Below are positions 16,982 through 25,525 of a stretch of 64,000 bases of DNA, one piece after another. Each line of letters starts with the position of its first letter. Positions within the stretch are counted from its first letter, which is position 1. Under the pieces are notes generated by a model. That model saw only the letters and a list, made by a program, of their open reading frames with translations, ran no database searches and was not told where the DNA came from. The stretch is taken from the NCBI GenBank assembly GCA_016841745.1, contig JAENYO010000003.1, positions 1-64,000 on the forward strand, written 5' to 3'. This stretch comes from Acetomicrobium hydrogeniformans. GTDB lineage: Bacteria > Synergistota > Synergistia > Synergistales > JAFGMB01. A program made the translations under genes and the position numbers.

Positions 16982-18279
16982 TCCCGGTATCTTATTGCAT
17001 TCCTGTCCGTATACTCACTGGCATAGGTCCCGCAGGCCCGCTTCATATCCACCAGAGCCAGGTACAGTTCCTTTATGGTATTAAGCCTTTCTGTATTAGC
17101 CCGGACCTGTTCCGTCTGGGCATTAAGAAGATCCAGCTGGCTTCCCAGTCCTTCAGTGTAAAGAAGAGTAGTTATTCTCAATTCCTCTTCTGCGAGTTGG
17201 GCCTGCTTTTCCCGACTTTTTCTGAGAGCGAGAGCCTTTTCCCATCTGTTCTCTGCGAGGGTTATCTCCTCCCTGGCAATATCCTTGCGTGCCTCAAGTT
17301 CCCTTTTCGCACCCCTTATGGTTTCCTCTTTTTCTCTTACCTGGTTTTTTGTGTTATTTCCATCAGTGAGGGGAACATTAAGAGTTAAGGAAAGAAGGAT
17401 CTCGTTCTCGGCAGGGGATATACGTTCCGAGTCCGACCACGCTGTCCATCCCAGGAATGCGTCCAGGGTGGGGGAAAGACCTTTGGCGGCAAGACTGAGG
17501 TCTCTGCCTGCCTTTTCCAGGGCATATTCCAGAGACCTTATGTCCGGCCGGTCTGAGCAGGCTTCTTCAACATCCCCGACCCTTGGCATATCTGGAGGAA
17601 TGAGACTGGTTTTCAAGGGTGATACTTCGAGTCCCGCTACAAGGGTTGAGAGTTGGGCAAGGATATCTCTGTAATCTGATTCTGCCTGGGTAAGAAGGCT
17701 TATACTTTCCTCCACCTTTGTTTCAGCCCTTATCACATCAAGCATGGGAATAAGGTCCTGCTTGAACTGTTCTTCAGTTATACGAAGATTTTCCTGTCTC
17801 TGTTTCAGGATGTTCCTGTAAAGGTCTATGTTCTCCAGGGCCATAACACCCCTCCAGTAAAGAGATTCCGCAGAGGAGAGGATATCGTTGACCAGGTTCC
17901 TGTGGATTTCAGCCTGTACCAGATATCCGTAAATGGCACTTTTTTCCTGTTTAGAGTAAATCCCGGAGATATCTATGCGGTGGGTTACACCTGCCGAGAT
18001 AGTGTTTTCAGCATTTTCGCTTGTTATGCTGTTGGTGGTACCCTGAATTACCAGAGCCGGTCTTTGGGAAGACACGGCAGCTCTCACGGCGTAATAGGTC
18101 GATTCAAGCCGCGAGGCGGATGATTTGAGAGTTTTATTTTCAAGCTGGACAAGGAGCAGAAATTTTTCTAAGGAAACCTCCTCCGACGAAGTGAAAACGG
18201 CCATGGGTCCTGTTAGGAAAAGTATTATAAGTAAAAACAGGAAATACCGTAATAATTTCTCTCCCCTGAAATTTTTCAT
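16975..18279 (-). CDS. TolC-family outer-membrane efflux protein
   Basis: 434 residues with an N-terminal hydrophobic signal (about 10-30) and two repeats of long amphipathic helices, the TolC/OEP pattern (for example NDILSSAESLYWRGVMALEN and REEITLAENRWEKALALRK, and the TEGLGSQLDLLNAQTE element that recurs in these proteins). It makes the channel through the outer membrane for a tripartite exporter. It sits between the ABC exporter genes (165 bp upstream) and the RND adaptor (overlapping), so it may serve both pumps. Confidence 0.9.
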   Translation of the reverse strand: MKNFRGEKLLRYFLFLLIILFLTGPMAVFTSSEEVSLEKFLLLVQLENKTLKSSASRLESTYYAVRAAVSSQRPALVIQGTTNSITSENAENTISAGVTHRIDISGIYSKQEKSAIYGYLVQAEIHRNLVNDILSSAESLYWRGVMALENIDLYRNILKQRQENLRITEEQFKQDLIPMLDVIRAETKVEESISLLTQAESDYRDILAQLSTLVAGLEVSPLKTSLIPPDMPRVGDVEEACSDRPDIRSLEYALEKAGRDLSLAAKGLSPTLDAFLGWTAWSDSERISPAENEILLSLTLNVPLTDGNNTKNQVREKEETIRGAKRELEARKDIAREEITLAENRWEKALALRKSREKQAQLAEEELRITTLLYTEGLGSQLDLLNAQTEQVRANTERLNTIKELYLALVDMKRACGTYASEYTDRNAIRYREW

Positions 18280-18315
18280 GATCCAGATCCCTTCTTTATA
18301 GAATAAATATTTTTA

Positions 18316-18327
18316 TTAGCTAGCTAA
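18316..18327. promoter_or_regulatory. 12-bp palindrome upstream of tolC-like gene
   Basis: TTAGCTAGCTAA is a perfect 12-bp palindrome 37-48 bp before the TolC-like start codon, in the 165-bp gap after the ABC permease gene. It may be a regulator site for an internal promoter; no clear -35/-10 pair was identified. Confidence 0.3.
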
Positions 18328-18444
18328 AGAGTTGATTAAGGGGATAGATTGAATGATACCCCAGATTTATAAGATCATCAAGTCAGGTTTTTTGACTGTG
18401 ACTTTTCTGTTTCAAACATTCTCTCAGATCTGAGTTTCAGTTTG

Positions 18445-19557
18445 TTAATCAAGAGTTTTTCTGAATTTGATCAGGCTTACCGTCAGGAAAAAGGATATAA
18501 GGATCACAAGAGCTCCGAACTGGGGCCATAGGTAACTCATTCCAACTCCCTTGAGCATGATCCCCCTGGTTATCTGGAGAAACCAGGTCAGCGGAAGAAT
18601 GTTGCTTATGACCTGGAAGAACCGGGGCATTCCCTCCCGGGGAAAGACGAATCCCGAAAGAAGGATGCTGGGCAGAAGACCGAATATGGACATTATCATG
18701 GCCTGAGTCTGGGTCTTGGCCATGGTTGATATGAGTATGCCCCAGGCCAGGGTTGCCACTATGAAAAGAAGGGTAAGTACATAGAGCAGGGTCATGCTGC
18801 CTCTCATGGGAACCCTGAAAATGAATTTGCCAACCAGAAGTCCCAGGGTCAGCTGAACGTACCCAACGGTTATGTAGGGAATGATCTTTCCAAGCATGAG
18901 TTCCCAGGATCTCATGGGAGTTACGATAAGCTGTTCAAGGGTACCCCTTTCCCTTTCCCGGACGATGGCCATGGAAGTTATCATGAGCATGGTCATGGTC
19001 AGAATGATGCCAAGGATTCCAGGAACGATAAACCATGTGGATCTGAAGTCCCTGTTATACCAGGCTCTTACACGGATATCATAGGCTGGGTCCGCCTTTC
19101 CTTTCATAGCGCGGAATCTTAATTCTTCCGATCTTTTCAGACCCACCAGTTCCGCGGCATTTATGGCGGAGGCCGAAGACATGGAGTCCGTTGCGTCCAC
19201 AAGTACCTGTACCTGGGCCGGAGTCCCTTTCTTCAGGTTTTGGGCGTGATCGGGAGGGATCACTATTCCCACCTTTACGGTTCCCATCTGGATCAGTTCG
19301 GTGACCCCTTCGTAGTTTTGGGCATAGTGCTCTATGTCAAAATACTGTGTTGCCACGAAAGATATGATCAGGTCCCGGCTTTCCTGGGTCTGGGACTGGT
19401 CGAACACCACCGTTGAAAGGTGTTTAACATCGGTATTTATGGCGAAGCCGAAAATAATGAGCTGTACAACCGGAAGCATCATCATAAGGGCCAGTGTTAT
19501 CCTGTCCCGCCTCATCTGAATGAATTCTTTTTTTATCAGGGCCAGAAGTCTTCTCAT
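18445..19557 (-). CDS. ABC-2 type permease (YbhS/YbhR-like)
   Basis: 370 residues. One N-terminal transmembrane helix (about 20-42), a long extracytoplasmic domain (about 45-170) and a C-terminal bundle of five helices follow the ABC-2 exporter plan. The motif REREKGTLEQLIVTPM-type element before TM2 is present (RERERGTLEQLIVTPMRSWE). With two ATPase genes 14 bp upstream and a HlyD adaptor it forms an exporter resembling E. coli YbhGFSR. Only one permease gene is present, so the permease presumably works as a homodimer or the second subunit is elsewhere. Confidence 0.9.
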   Translation of the reverse strand: MRRLLALIKKEFIQMRRDRITLALMMMLPVVQLIIFGFAINTDVKHLSTVVFDQSQTQESRDLIISFVATQYFDIEHYAQNYEGVTELIQMGTVKVGIVIPPDHAQNLKKGTPAQVQVLVDATDSMSSASAINAAELVGLKRSEELRFRAMKGKADPAYDIRVRAWYNRDFRSTWFIVPGILGIILTMTMLMITSMAIVRERERGTLEQLIVTPMRSWELMLGKIIPYITVGYVQLTLGLLVGKFIFRVPMRGSMTLLYVLTLLFIVATLAWGILISTMAKTQTQAMIMSIFGLLPSILLSGFVFPREGMPRFFQVISNILPLTWFLQITRGIMLKGVGMSYLWPQFGALVILISFFLTVSLIKFRKTLD

Positions 19558-19571
19558 TTTTATCCTCTTCC

Positions 19572-20498
19572 TCAGGCTGCGTTTCTTTCTGTTTTTCTGC
19601 CTTCTCTGACATAATGAACGAAAACATCCTGAAGGGAGGGCTTGATTTTTTCTGACGGCATTTCTCCCGGGATTAACAGTTTTTTGCCCCTTGTGAGTAT
19701 TCTTACAGACCTGCCGTAGAGATAGGCGTCAATGATCCCCTCATTGCTATCTCTTATGTGTTCAAGGAGGGTTACAGGGTTTTCAGTGTTTATGGAGAAG
19801 AGATGGCCAGGGAGTTCTTTTTTCAGATCTTCAGGCGTATCACATGCCAGAAGCTGTCCTGAGTACATAAGTCCCAGGCGATCACAGTGTTCTGCTTCAT
19901 CCATGAAATGGGTGGTAACCATGATAGTGGTGCCCTTTTCTGCAAGGAAATAGATGATCTTCCAGAAATTTCTCCTGCCTGCCGGGTCGACTCCGCTTGT
20001 GGGTTCGTCCAGAAATAGTATGGAAGGTTCATGAAGGATGGAGCAGCAGAGGGCCAACCGCTGTCTTACCCCGGAAGAAAGGTTTGATGCCAATTCATTT
20101 TCCATTCCTTCAAGGTTGGATAATTTTATCAGTTCACCTATCCTCGACGAAGACGTCTTCGGTCCGAGGCTGTACATGCCCGAGTAAAATTTCAGATTCT
20201 CCATAACCGAGAGATCGGAGTAGAGGCTGAATTTCTGGGACATGTAGCCTATATCTTCCCTTATTTTTTCACCTTCCGCTGAAATATCCATTCCAAGAAT
20301 AAAGCCCTCTCCTTCGGAAGGAGAGAGAAGTCCGCAGAGCATCCTGATGGTGGTGGTTTTACCGGATCCATTGGGGCCGAGAAAACCGAATATCTCTCCC
20401 CGGCTTATTTCCAGGTCAACTCTATCCACTGCGGTAAAAGTGCCGAACCTTTTCGTGAGTCCTCGAGTTTTAACGGCAGTTTCTTTCATAATGATCAA
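19572..20498 (-). CDS. ABC transporter ATPase, second of a pair
   Basis: 308 residues with a complete nucleotide-binding domain: Walker A GPNGSGKTTT (about 42-51), signature LSSGVRQRLAL, Walker B LFLDEPTSGVDP and the switch His in MVTTHFMDEAEHCDRLG. The C-terminal extension ends in LQDVFVHYV, typical of YbhF/DrrA-like ATPases. It starts with ATG overlapping the stop of the preceding ATPase gene by four bases. In E. coli YbhF the two ATPase halves are fused in one polypeptide; here they are separate genes. Confidence 0.93.
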   Translation of the reverse strand: MIIMKETAVKTRGLTKRFGTFTAVDRVDLEISRGEIFGFLGPNGSGKTTTIRMLCGLLSPSEGEGFILGMDISAEGEKIREDIGYMSQKFSLYSDLSVMENLKFYSGMYSLGPKTSSSRIGELIKLSNLEGMENELASNLSSGVRQRLALCCSILHEPSILFLDEPTSGVDPAGRRNFWKIIYFLAEKGTTIMVTTHFMDEAEHCDRLGLMYSGQLLACDTPEDLKKELPGHLFSINTENPVTLLEHIRDSNEGIIDAYLYGRSVRILTRGKKLLIPGEMPSEKIKPSLQDVFVHYVREGRKTERNAA

Positions 20499-21388
20499 TC
20501 CTTTGAAAACTCAACAAAAACATCTTCCAGGGAAGGGGATATCTCCCTGATGGAATAATCCCCAATCCCGGAATCGGCAAAAATATGTTCTATTTCACGG
20601 GTTTTTTGAAAAGCATCCTCCACTGCAACATGAATGGTATCTCCGAAGGAGTTGATATCATGACTGGAGAAACCTTCGAGTTCTTTCTGGATTCTTTTTT
20701 CAGGGGAGCGTATTTCCAGGACCTTCCAGGAATATTGCCGGCATATTTCATTTGGTGATCCGGAAAGGAGTATCCTTCCATGATGCATAAAGGCAAGTTG
20801 AGAACATAGTTCCGCCTCGTCCATGTAGGGGGTTGAAACAAGTACTGTTATTCCTTCGCTGTTCAATCTGTAGAGGATCTCCCAGAATTCCCTTCTGGAT
20901 ACAGGGTCTACCCCTCTCGAAGGTTCATCCAGGATAAGCAGCTCTGGTTCGTGGAGCAGAGCGCATGCCAGTGCCAGTTTCTGTTTCATGCCTCCGGAAA
21001 GCTTGCCGGCAGGACGGTCTGTGAAATTCAGAAGTCCTACAAGGGAGAGAATTTCCTCTCCTTTTGTTCCGATATTTCTTCCCGTCACACCGTACATGGA
21101 TCCTACGAAATCCATGTTTTCCCATACGGAGAATTCCTCGTACAGACTGAAGTTCTGCGGCATGTAACCCATTCTCCCAGGAACTGCCTTACCATTCTTC
21201 TGGTCCGACAGAAGAATCTCTCCACCAGAAGGTTTCATTACTCCAGCTATCATCCTGAGAGTTGTCGTCTTGCCGGCGCCGTCGGGCCCGACTATCCCAT
21301 AAATTTCCCCCTTATGGACTGTGAAGGAGATGCCTCTCACAGCCTTTACCTGTCCGAAATCCTTTTTCAGTTCCCTTACCTCGATCAT
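20495..21388 (-). CDS. ABC transporter ATPase, first of a pair
   Basis: 297 residues: Walker A GPDGAGKTTT (about 34-43), signature LSGGMKQKLALACALL, Walker B LLILDEPSRGVDP and C-terminal SLEDVFVEF. The H-loop position reads VSTPYMDEAELC: the histidine that normally triggers hydrolysis (STH in the partner) is Pro-Tyr, so this half may have a degenerate catalytic site while the partner hydrolyses ATP, as in asymmetric ABC pairs. It overlaps the HlyD-like gene upstream and the second ATPase downstream by four bases each. Confidence 0.92.
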   Translation of the reverse strand: MIEVRELKKDFGQVKAVRGISFTVHKGEIYGIVGPDGAGKTTTLRMIAGVMKPSGGEILLSDQKNGKAVPGRMGYMPQNFSLYEEFSVWENMDFVGSMYGVTGRNIGTKGEEILSLVGLLNFTDRPAGKLSGGMKQKLALACALLHEPELLILDEPSRGVDPVSRREFWEILYRLNSEGITVLVSTPYMDEAELCSQLAFMHHGRILLSGSPNEICRQYSWKVLEIRSPEKRIQKELEGFSSHDINSFGDTIHVAVEDAFQKTREIEHIFADSGIGDYSIREISPSLEDVFVEFSKD

Positions 21389-22401
21389 TTCTGTTCCTTC
21401 TTTTCTATGATCACGTCAGCGGGCATTCCCGGTTTAAAGATACCCTCATTGTTATCCAGGGAGATCTTGACCCTGAAGACCAGATTGGCTCTTTCCTCGG
21501 GAGTGATGCTTGCCCTGGGAGTATATTCGGCTCTTTCCGCGATCTCCGAAACTTTTCCGGTAAAAGCGGTTTCTGGCCAGGAATCTACCCTGACGGAAGC
21601 CTCCTGTCCTGGATACACAAAACCCAGCAGGCTTGAGGAAACGTATATGTTGATCCAGCAATCTGTGTAATCCCCTATCGTCAGAATAATGGAACCTGCC
21701 GAAGCAAGCTCGCCTTTCTCGTAATTCTTTAAAAGGACAACCCCAGCAAGTGGACTTGTTATCCGCGTATCTTCTATTTCTGCTTCGGTTATCCCTATGC
21801 TGGCTTCAAGTCTTTTTATTTCCTCTTCCTGGGCCCTTATCTGATCATCCCTTGCACCCAGGAGAAGAAGGTCTCTCTTTTCCCTCAGGGCTTTTACTTC
21901 TTCAAGGGCAACATTCCTGTTGAGACGGAATCCCTCCATCTGTTTTGAACTGACCACGTTATCCTCGTAAAGTCTGCGATAACGTTCATAGTCCTTTTCT
22001 GCCTGGCCGTAACGGGACAAAGCCGCGTTGATCCTGGCATCTATCTCTGCGATCTCCTCTTTCCTGGCACCTTTCTGTATATCCGCAAGTAATGCCCTTG
22101 CCTTTTCCAGAGAAGCTCTGTCCAGGGCCAGCCTTGATATAAGATCTGGCCTCTTGATGACTGCCAGCAGTTGGTCTTCTTTCACCAGGTCGCTTTCCTC
22201 GACAAGGATATTTTCAATATATCCTGTCATTTTTGATGAAATATCAACTTCCTGGATCTCTATTGTTCCGGTGGCCCGCAGGGTGGTGTTATCTTCAGTG
22301 TTCATGGGCAGAAATTCCAGAAGCCTGTCCCCGTAGAGGTATCCCGTAACAGCTGCTGAAGCAATTAAAATAGTGAAAAAAATGACCCCTGTCTTTTTCA
22401 T
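21385..22401 (-). CDS. HlyD/YbhG-like membrane fusion protein
   Basis: 338 residues. N-terminal membrane anchor (about 5-24), barrel-sandwich halves around EVDISSKMTGYIENILV and RITSPLAGVVLLKNYEKGE, a long coiled-coil hairpin at about 75-185 (rich in Glu, Arg, Ala, Leu) and a C-terminal beta-barrel. It links an ABC-2 exporter to a TolC channel. ATG overlaps the TetR gene stop by four bases, so regulator and exporter are one translationally coupled operon. Confidence 0.92.
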   Translation of the reverse strand: MKKTGVIFFTILIASAAVTGYLYGDRLLEFLPMNTEDNTTLRATGTIEIQEVDISSKMTGYIENILVEESDLVKEDQLLAVIKRPDLISRLALDRASLEKARALLADIQKGARKEEIAEIDARINAALSRYGQAEKDYERYRRLYEDNVVSSKQMEGFRLNRNVALEEVKALREKRDLLLLGARDDQIRAQEEEIKRLEASIGITEAEIEDTRITSPLAGVVLLKNYEKGELASAGSIILTIGDYTDCWINIYVSSSLLGFVYPGQEASVRVDSWPETAFTGKVSEIAERAEYTPRASITPEERANLVFRVKISLDNNEGIFKPGMPADVIIEKKEQK

Positions 22402-23000
22402 CTTTTCTCTATTCCTTCCAGGAGTATTGAAATAAGGCTTTCCGTTCTGACCTTTGAAACATTAAGGTTATCCATTATCGTTGAAAGGAGCCCGGAGAAG
22501 ATGAACTGGTAGTTCACCATGGAGGCCAGGGCATAGGACATTTCAAAACTTTTCAGGTCAGAACGGAATATCCCCTTTTCAATTCCTTCCTGAAAGGTCA
22601 TTCTGAAAGTTTCGGCCAGAAGGGAGACTCCCTTCACTATCTTTTCGGAGTACATTCTGGTGGGGTGGAGCATTTCATGGTGGAGCAGCCTGGCCAGGTC
22701 CGGATGTTCCGTGTGCATTTCCACGATCATGTCAACCAGGTGGATTATCCTTTCACGGGGAGGCATTTTTTTGAGGGTCTCACTGTCACTGAGGAAACGG
22801 ATCATGGACATGAATTCACTATCAAAGATAGCCTCGTAGAGACCATCCTTGCCCCCAAAGTAGTAGGAGATCATGGAATTATTAACTCCTGCCTCGCCTG
22901 TAATGTCCCTTACGGAGACTCCTTCGAACCCCTTGTCAGCAAATAGTCTCTTTGCCGTATCCATTATCCGGTCTTTCGTATTCATCTCTTCCATGGTCAT
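22398..23000 (-). CDS. TetR-family repressor of the ABC exporter (CecR-like)
   Basis: 200 residues. Helix-turn-helix at about 27-50 (VRDITGEAGVNNSMISYYFG) and a C-terminal ligand/dimer domain with FxxxxxHEMLHPT, as in the CecR/YbiH group that controls ybh-type exporters. It is the first gene of the operon and probably represses its own promoter (operator 23036-23050). The ligand is unknown. Start ATG 23000; GGGAG is 11 bases upstream, and ATG 22994 would be an alternative. Confidence 0.92.
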   Translation of the reverse strand: MTMEEMNTKDRIMDTAKRLFADKGFEGVSVRDITGEAGVNNSMISYYFGGKDGLYEAIFDSEFMSMIRFLSDSETLKKMPPRERIIHLVDMIVEMHTEHPDLARLLHHEMLHPTRMYSEKIVKGVSLLAETFRMTFQEGIEKGIFRSDLKSFEMSYALASMVNYQFIFSGLLSTIMDNLNVSKVRTESLISILLEGIEKR

Positions 23001-23035
23001 CTATGTTCATCTCCCTGAAATTTCTGTCAAACAAA

Positions 23036-23086
23036 CGTTTGATTCAAACGATTATTTGATTCTATTCCTTTATCCTGTTTTGTCAA
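23036..23086 (-). promoter_or_regulatory. Promoter and TetR operator of the export operon
   Basis: On the minus strand TTGACA (23086-23081) and TAGAAT (23064-23059) are 16 bp apart. Just downstream is the perfect palindrome CGTTTGA-T-TCAAACG (23036-23050), with a further half-site to its right-hand side (CAAACGTTTG at 23032-23041). A repressor bound there would block transcription start. Confidence 0.65.
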
Positions 23087-23102
23087 GATGGCTGTCCCAA
23101 AG

Positions 23103-23129
23103 AAAAAAGACCCCGCAAGTTCCGGAGTC
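23103..23129 (-). terminator. Terminator of the ion-channel transcript
   Basis: On the minus strand GACTCCG and CGGGGTC (23129-23123 with 23115-23109, one mismatch) form a hairpin followed by six T. It ends the transcript of the channel gene whose stop is at 23183, just before the TetR promoter. Confidence 0.6.
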
Positions 23130-23182
23130 TCAAGGGATAAAACAATGGATCTGTCAGGTATATTTCCATTTTAACTTTCTTG

Positions 23183-24229
23183 TTAGAAGATCACCAGCAG
23201 GGAATAGACAGTCATTGAAATGAATAGCAGTGGAAAGAAGATCCTGCAGAAATTGTCCATGTCAGTTGCCCTTTTCATCTGATTTTTGTCGGCCAGCATA
23301 CTTGTAAATACGGTTTCTACTATGGCCAGGAATATGAGCAGTGTTGAACCTATCACGAAAATATCCATTCTTGTCAGGTAGGAGATGGGGGGCAGGAGTT
23401 CGCCCATGGAAAACTGGAAAGCGAAAAGGCTCAGAAGAGCAGTGGCAGAAACACCAATCTGTGCTTCAAGATGAATAGGGTTGATCCAGAATACCATCCA
23501 GGACATGAACACGATTATGGATAGAGGAAACACTATCCGCATGATGAAAAAACCGGGACGTCTGCTGACCTCAATTTGCAGGTTGAACCTGCTTCTATAC
23601 TTGTTCTGAGGGGCCATATGAGAAGTATCTACACTGTATCCTGATGACAGTACCTTCCAGCCGGTAAGGGTTAACACCGGATCGACCCCTGTTATGGATG
23701 TGTCTGGTATCAGCAGAACTTCGTGGATGTCGTGGGGATATGAAGAAGCACTTAATGCCATGATATGATCGTCAAAGGGAAAGTCCCTCAGGTCCATGAT
23801 AAAATGTACCTTTCCTGAGTAGCGTTGAGAGTATTTGACTTGTCCAGAGGGTGTAACTTCAACGAAATCTTTGTAATGACTGACAATATCCTCCTGTTGG
23901 ACTATTCCGATAAATGGATGCCATACCTCATTCAGGGAGAGAACTCTCAGGGGAGATTTCTCTTTGTCTGGATCAAAGGCGAGTCTTGGGTCATGCCATG
24001 TGAGACGCAGAACAAAATCTGTGGAAAATAACTGGTTCGCATCATCCACTCTGGAGATGTCCACAATATATATTCCTACGTTTACTTCTGTAGGCTCCTT
24101 TTTAGGTTCAGGCCGGGAGAGATCATAGGATGCTTCCCCATAATGGCAGATAATAAGAGAGACAGAAAACAACAACATCAGCGCCAGAAACCTGCAGAGG
24201 AGAATGACCCCATACATTGGTTTATTCAT
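23183..24229 (-). CDS. Pentameric ligand-gated ion channel homologue 1
   Basis: 348 residues. Signal-like N-terminal helix, an extracellular beta-sandwich starting at VNVGIYIVDISRVDDANQLF, the prokaryotic Cys-less Pro-loop with FPFD (about 150-153), WxxF/WHDPR, and four C-terminal membrane helices; MxxYLTRMDIFVIGSTL precedes M3. M2 begins EAQIGVSATALL: aligned with GLIC, a Glu occupies the -2' position that makes that channel cation-selective. Start taken at ATG 24229; an in-frame TTG at 24235 is possible. Ligand unknown. Confidence 0.9.
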   Translation of the reverse strand: MNKPMYGVILLCRFLALMLLFSVSLIICHYGEASYDLSRPEPKKEPTEVNVGIYIVDISRVDDANQLFSTDFVLRLTWHDPRLAFDPDKEKSPLRVLSLNEVWHPFIGIVQQEDIVSHYKDFVEVTPSGQVKYSQRYSGKVHFIMDLRDFPFDDHIMALSASSYPHDIHEVLLIPDTSITGVDPVLTLTGWKVLSSGYSVDTSHMAPQNKYRSRFNLQIEVSRRPGFFIMRIVFPLSIIVFMSWMVFWINPIHLEAQIGVSATALLSLFAFQFSMGELLPPISYLTRMDIFVIGSTLLIFLAIVETVFTSMLADKNQMKRATDMDNFCRIFFPLLFISMTVYSLLVIF

Positions 24230-24252
24230 AGGCAAACCTTAACTACCCTTCA

Positions 24253-24723
24253 TTACTCTTTCAATATCTCAAGAAGGTCCTCAGCCATGCCCACTTTTGG
24301 CGATTCTACTATCCTCCCGAGTTCTTTCCCGTTCTGAAAGAGAATAAAGGTGGGTATGCGGGTCACTTCCTTTTCCTCAAAATAGTATTTCTGATCATCC
24401 GAACTTTTTCTCTCCACTTCATAGAAAGTGACATTTTGAAGGTCCATTTCTGCCATGTCCATGATCTTGAGAAAATGGGGGAGTTCCCTTTTGGAATCGG
24501 AGCACCAGAAAGCGAAATAGACTTCAATGATATCCACCTTTCCCAGCTCAGATTTCAGATCCTTTAACAGGTTCTCCTCGACAGGGAATGTGTCATATAC
24601 TTCCTGCCAGCCTTCCTCTGAAAGTATCCTTTGAGGTTCCACCACGGGAAATGCAAGTGCAATGGAAAAGAAAAGCAGCATAATTATGATGCTCAGGACA
24701 GATATTGTTCCTCTTTTCCACAT
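24253..24723 (-). CDS. Thioredoxin-fold protein, membrane-anchored or exported
   Basis: 156 residues. N-terminal hydrophobic helix (about 7-27), then a thioredoxin-like fold whose active site reads WCSDSKRELP, that is CxxS rather than CxxC, and cis-proline in TRIPTF. CxxS proteins usually cannot complete the disulfide cycle alone and act in glutathionylation, mixed-disulfide or chaperone roles. The open frame extends to ATG 24792, but GGAGGT just before ATG 24723 fixes the start. It lies between a channel gene and a SYLF gene on the same strand with short gaps. Confidence 0.85.
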   Translation of the reverse strand: MWKRGTISVLSIIIMLLFFSIALAFPVVEPQRILSEEGWQEVYDTFPVEENLLKDLKSELGKVDIIEVYFAFWCSDSKRELPHFLKIMDMAEMDLQNVTFYEVERKSSDDQKYYFEEKEVTRIPTFILFQNGKELGRIVESPKVGMAEDLLEILKE

Positions 24724-24788
24724 TTTTATTACCTCCATTATCCGTAGATCCGGAGAATTTCCCCGGCTCCGTATTTCTGGGAACAGGA

Positions 24789-25493
24789 TCATTTTGCTTT
24801 TTTGATCAGTTCCTCAAGTTTGTCGATAAGGGGTTTGACTCTCTTGTCTGTCGCTTCCTTTGCCAGGGCTTCCTTTGGAGGGGTAGCCTTTCCCCAGTAG
24901 GCAGTATTGGCATTCTGGTCGATTCGGAGAGTTGCCCCTTCCAGCGACAGTCCTGCAAAAAGTCCCTTCGACATGGAGTAGCTGTACATGGCCGCCTTCG
25001 CCTGGATATCCGTGGCTGCTCCAGCCGTTCTTCCCACAGGCCCCGCAGCAACACCCACATCGCCTCCTATGGTTACATTGTCACCCTTTGTAAAGGGTTC
25101 CATCCCACGGTCGTTGTTGATGACAAGAACAAGGGATATGACCTGGACACCGATCTGTATCCCCCATGAAGCGCCAAGGATATCGGTGAAGCTGGGGCCA
25201 TACCATTTTCCTGTGGCAGGGTCCCGCTGCAGGATCAATCCCTTTCCCCGTTTGGTGCCGAAACCCATCCCTGTCTTTAACACCGAAGGGTAGAGAGCTA
25301 CACCTATTCCTTCCTTTATGTACTGCGCCATGGATCCAGCGTCGCTCTGTTTAGACATTTCTTCCAGCATCTTGATCGAAGAGTCGATTCTTTCTTCGGG
25401 CGTACTTCCATATGCAGGAAATGCCTGGATCATCATGAAAGAAGCGGTTATTACGACCATTAAAAGGATGAACATTCTGTTAAAGTTCTTCAT
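24789..25493 (-). CDS. SYLF-domain (Ysc84/DUF500) lipid-binding protein, secreted
   Basis: 234 residues with a signal peptide (about 7-29, cleaved near AYG). The rest is the SYLF domain: GxGxALYPSVLKTGMGFGTKRGKGL, an SFTDILGASWGIQIGVQ core and the DVGVAAGPVGRTAGAATD repeat typical of Ysc84 proteins. Family members bind phosphoinositides or other lipids; bacterial ones are exported to the periplasm. AAGGAGGAA precedes ATG 25493. The neighbouring outer-membrane proteins and channels suggest an envelope role. Confidence 0.9.
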   Translation of the reverse strand: MKNFNRMFILLMVVITASFMMIQAFPAYGSTPEERIDSSIKMLEEMSKQSDAGSMAQYIKEGIGVALYPSVLKTGMGFGTKRGKGLILQRDPATGKWYGPSFTDILGASWGIQIGVQVISLVLVINNDRGMEPFTKGDNVTIGGDVGVAAGPVGRTAGAATDIQAKAAMYSYSMSKGLFAGLSLEGATLRIDQNANTAYWGKATPPKEALAKEATDKRVKPLIDKLEELIKKAK

Positions 25494-25525
25494 TTTCCAT
25501 TCCTCCTTTTTTCTGAATCCAAACC

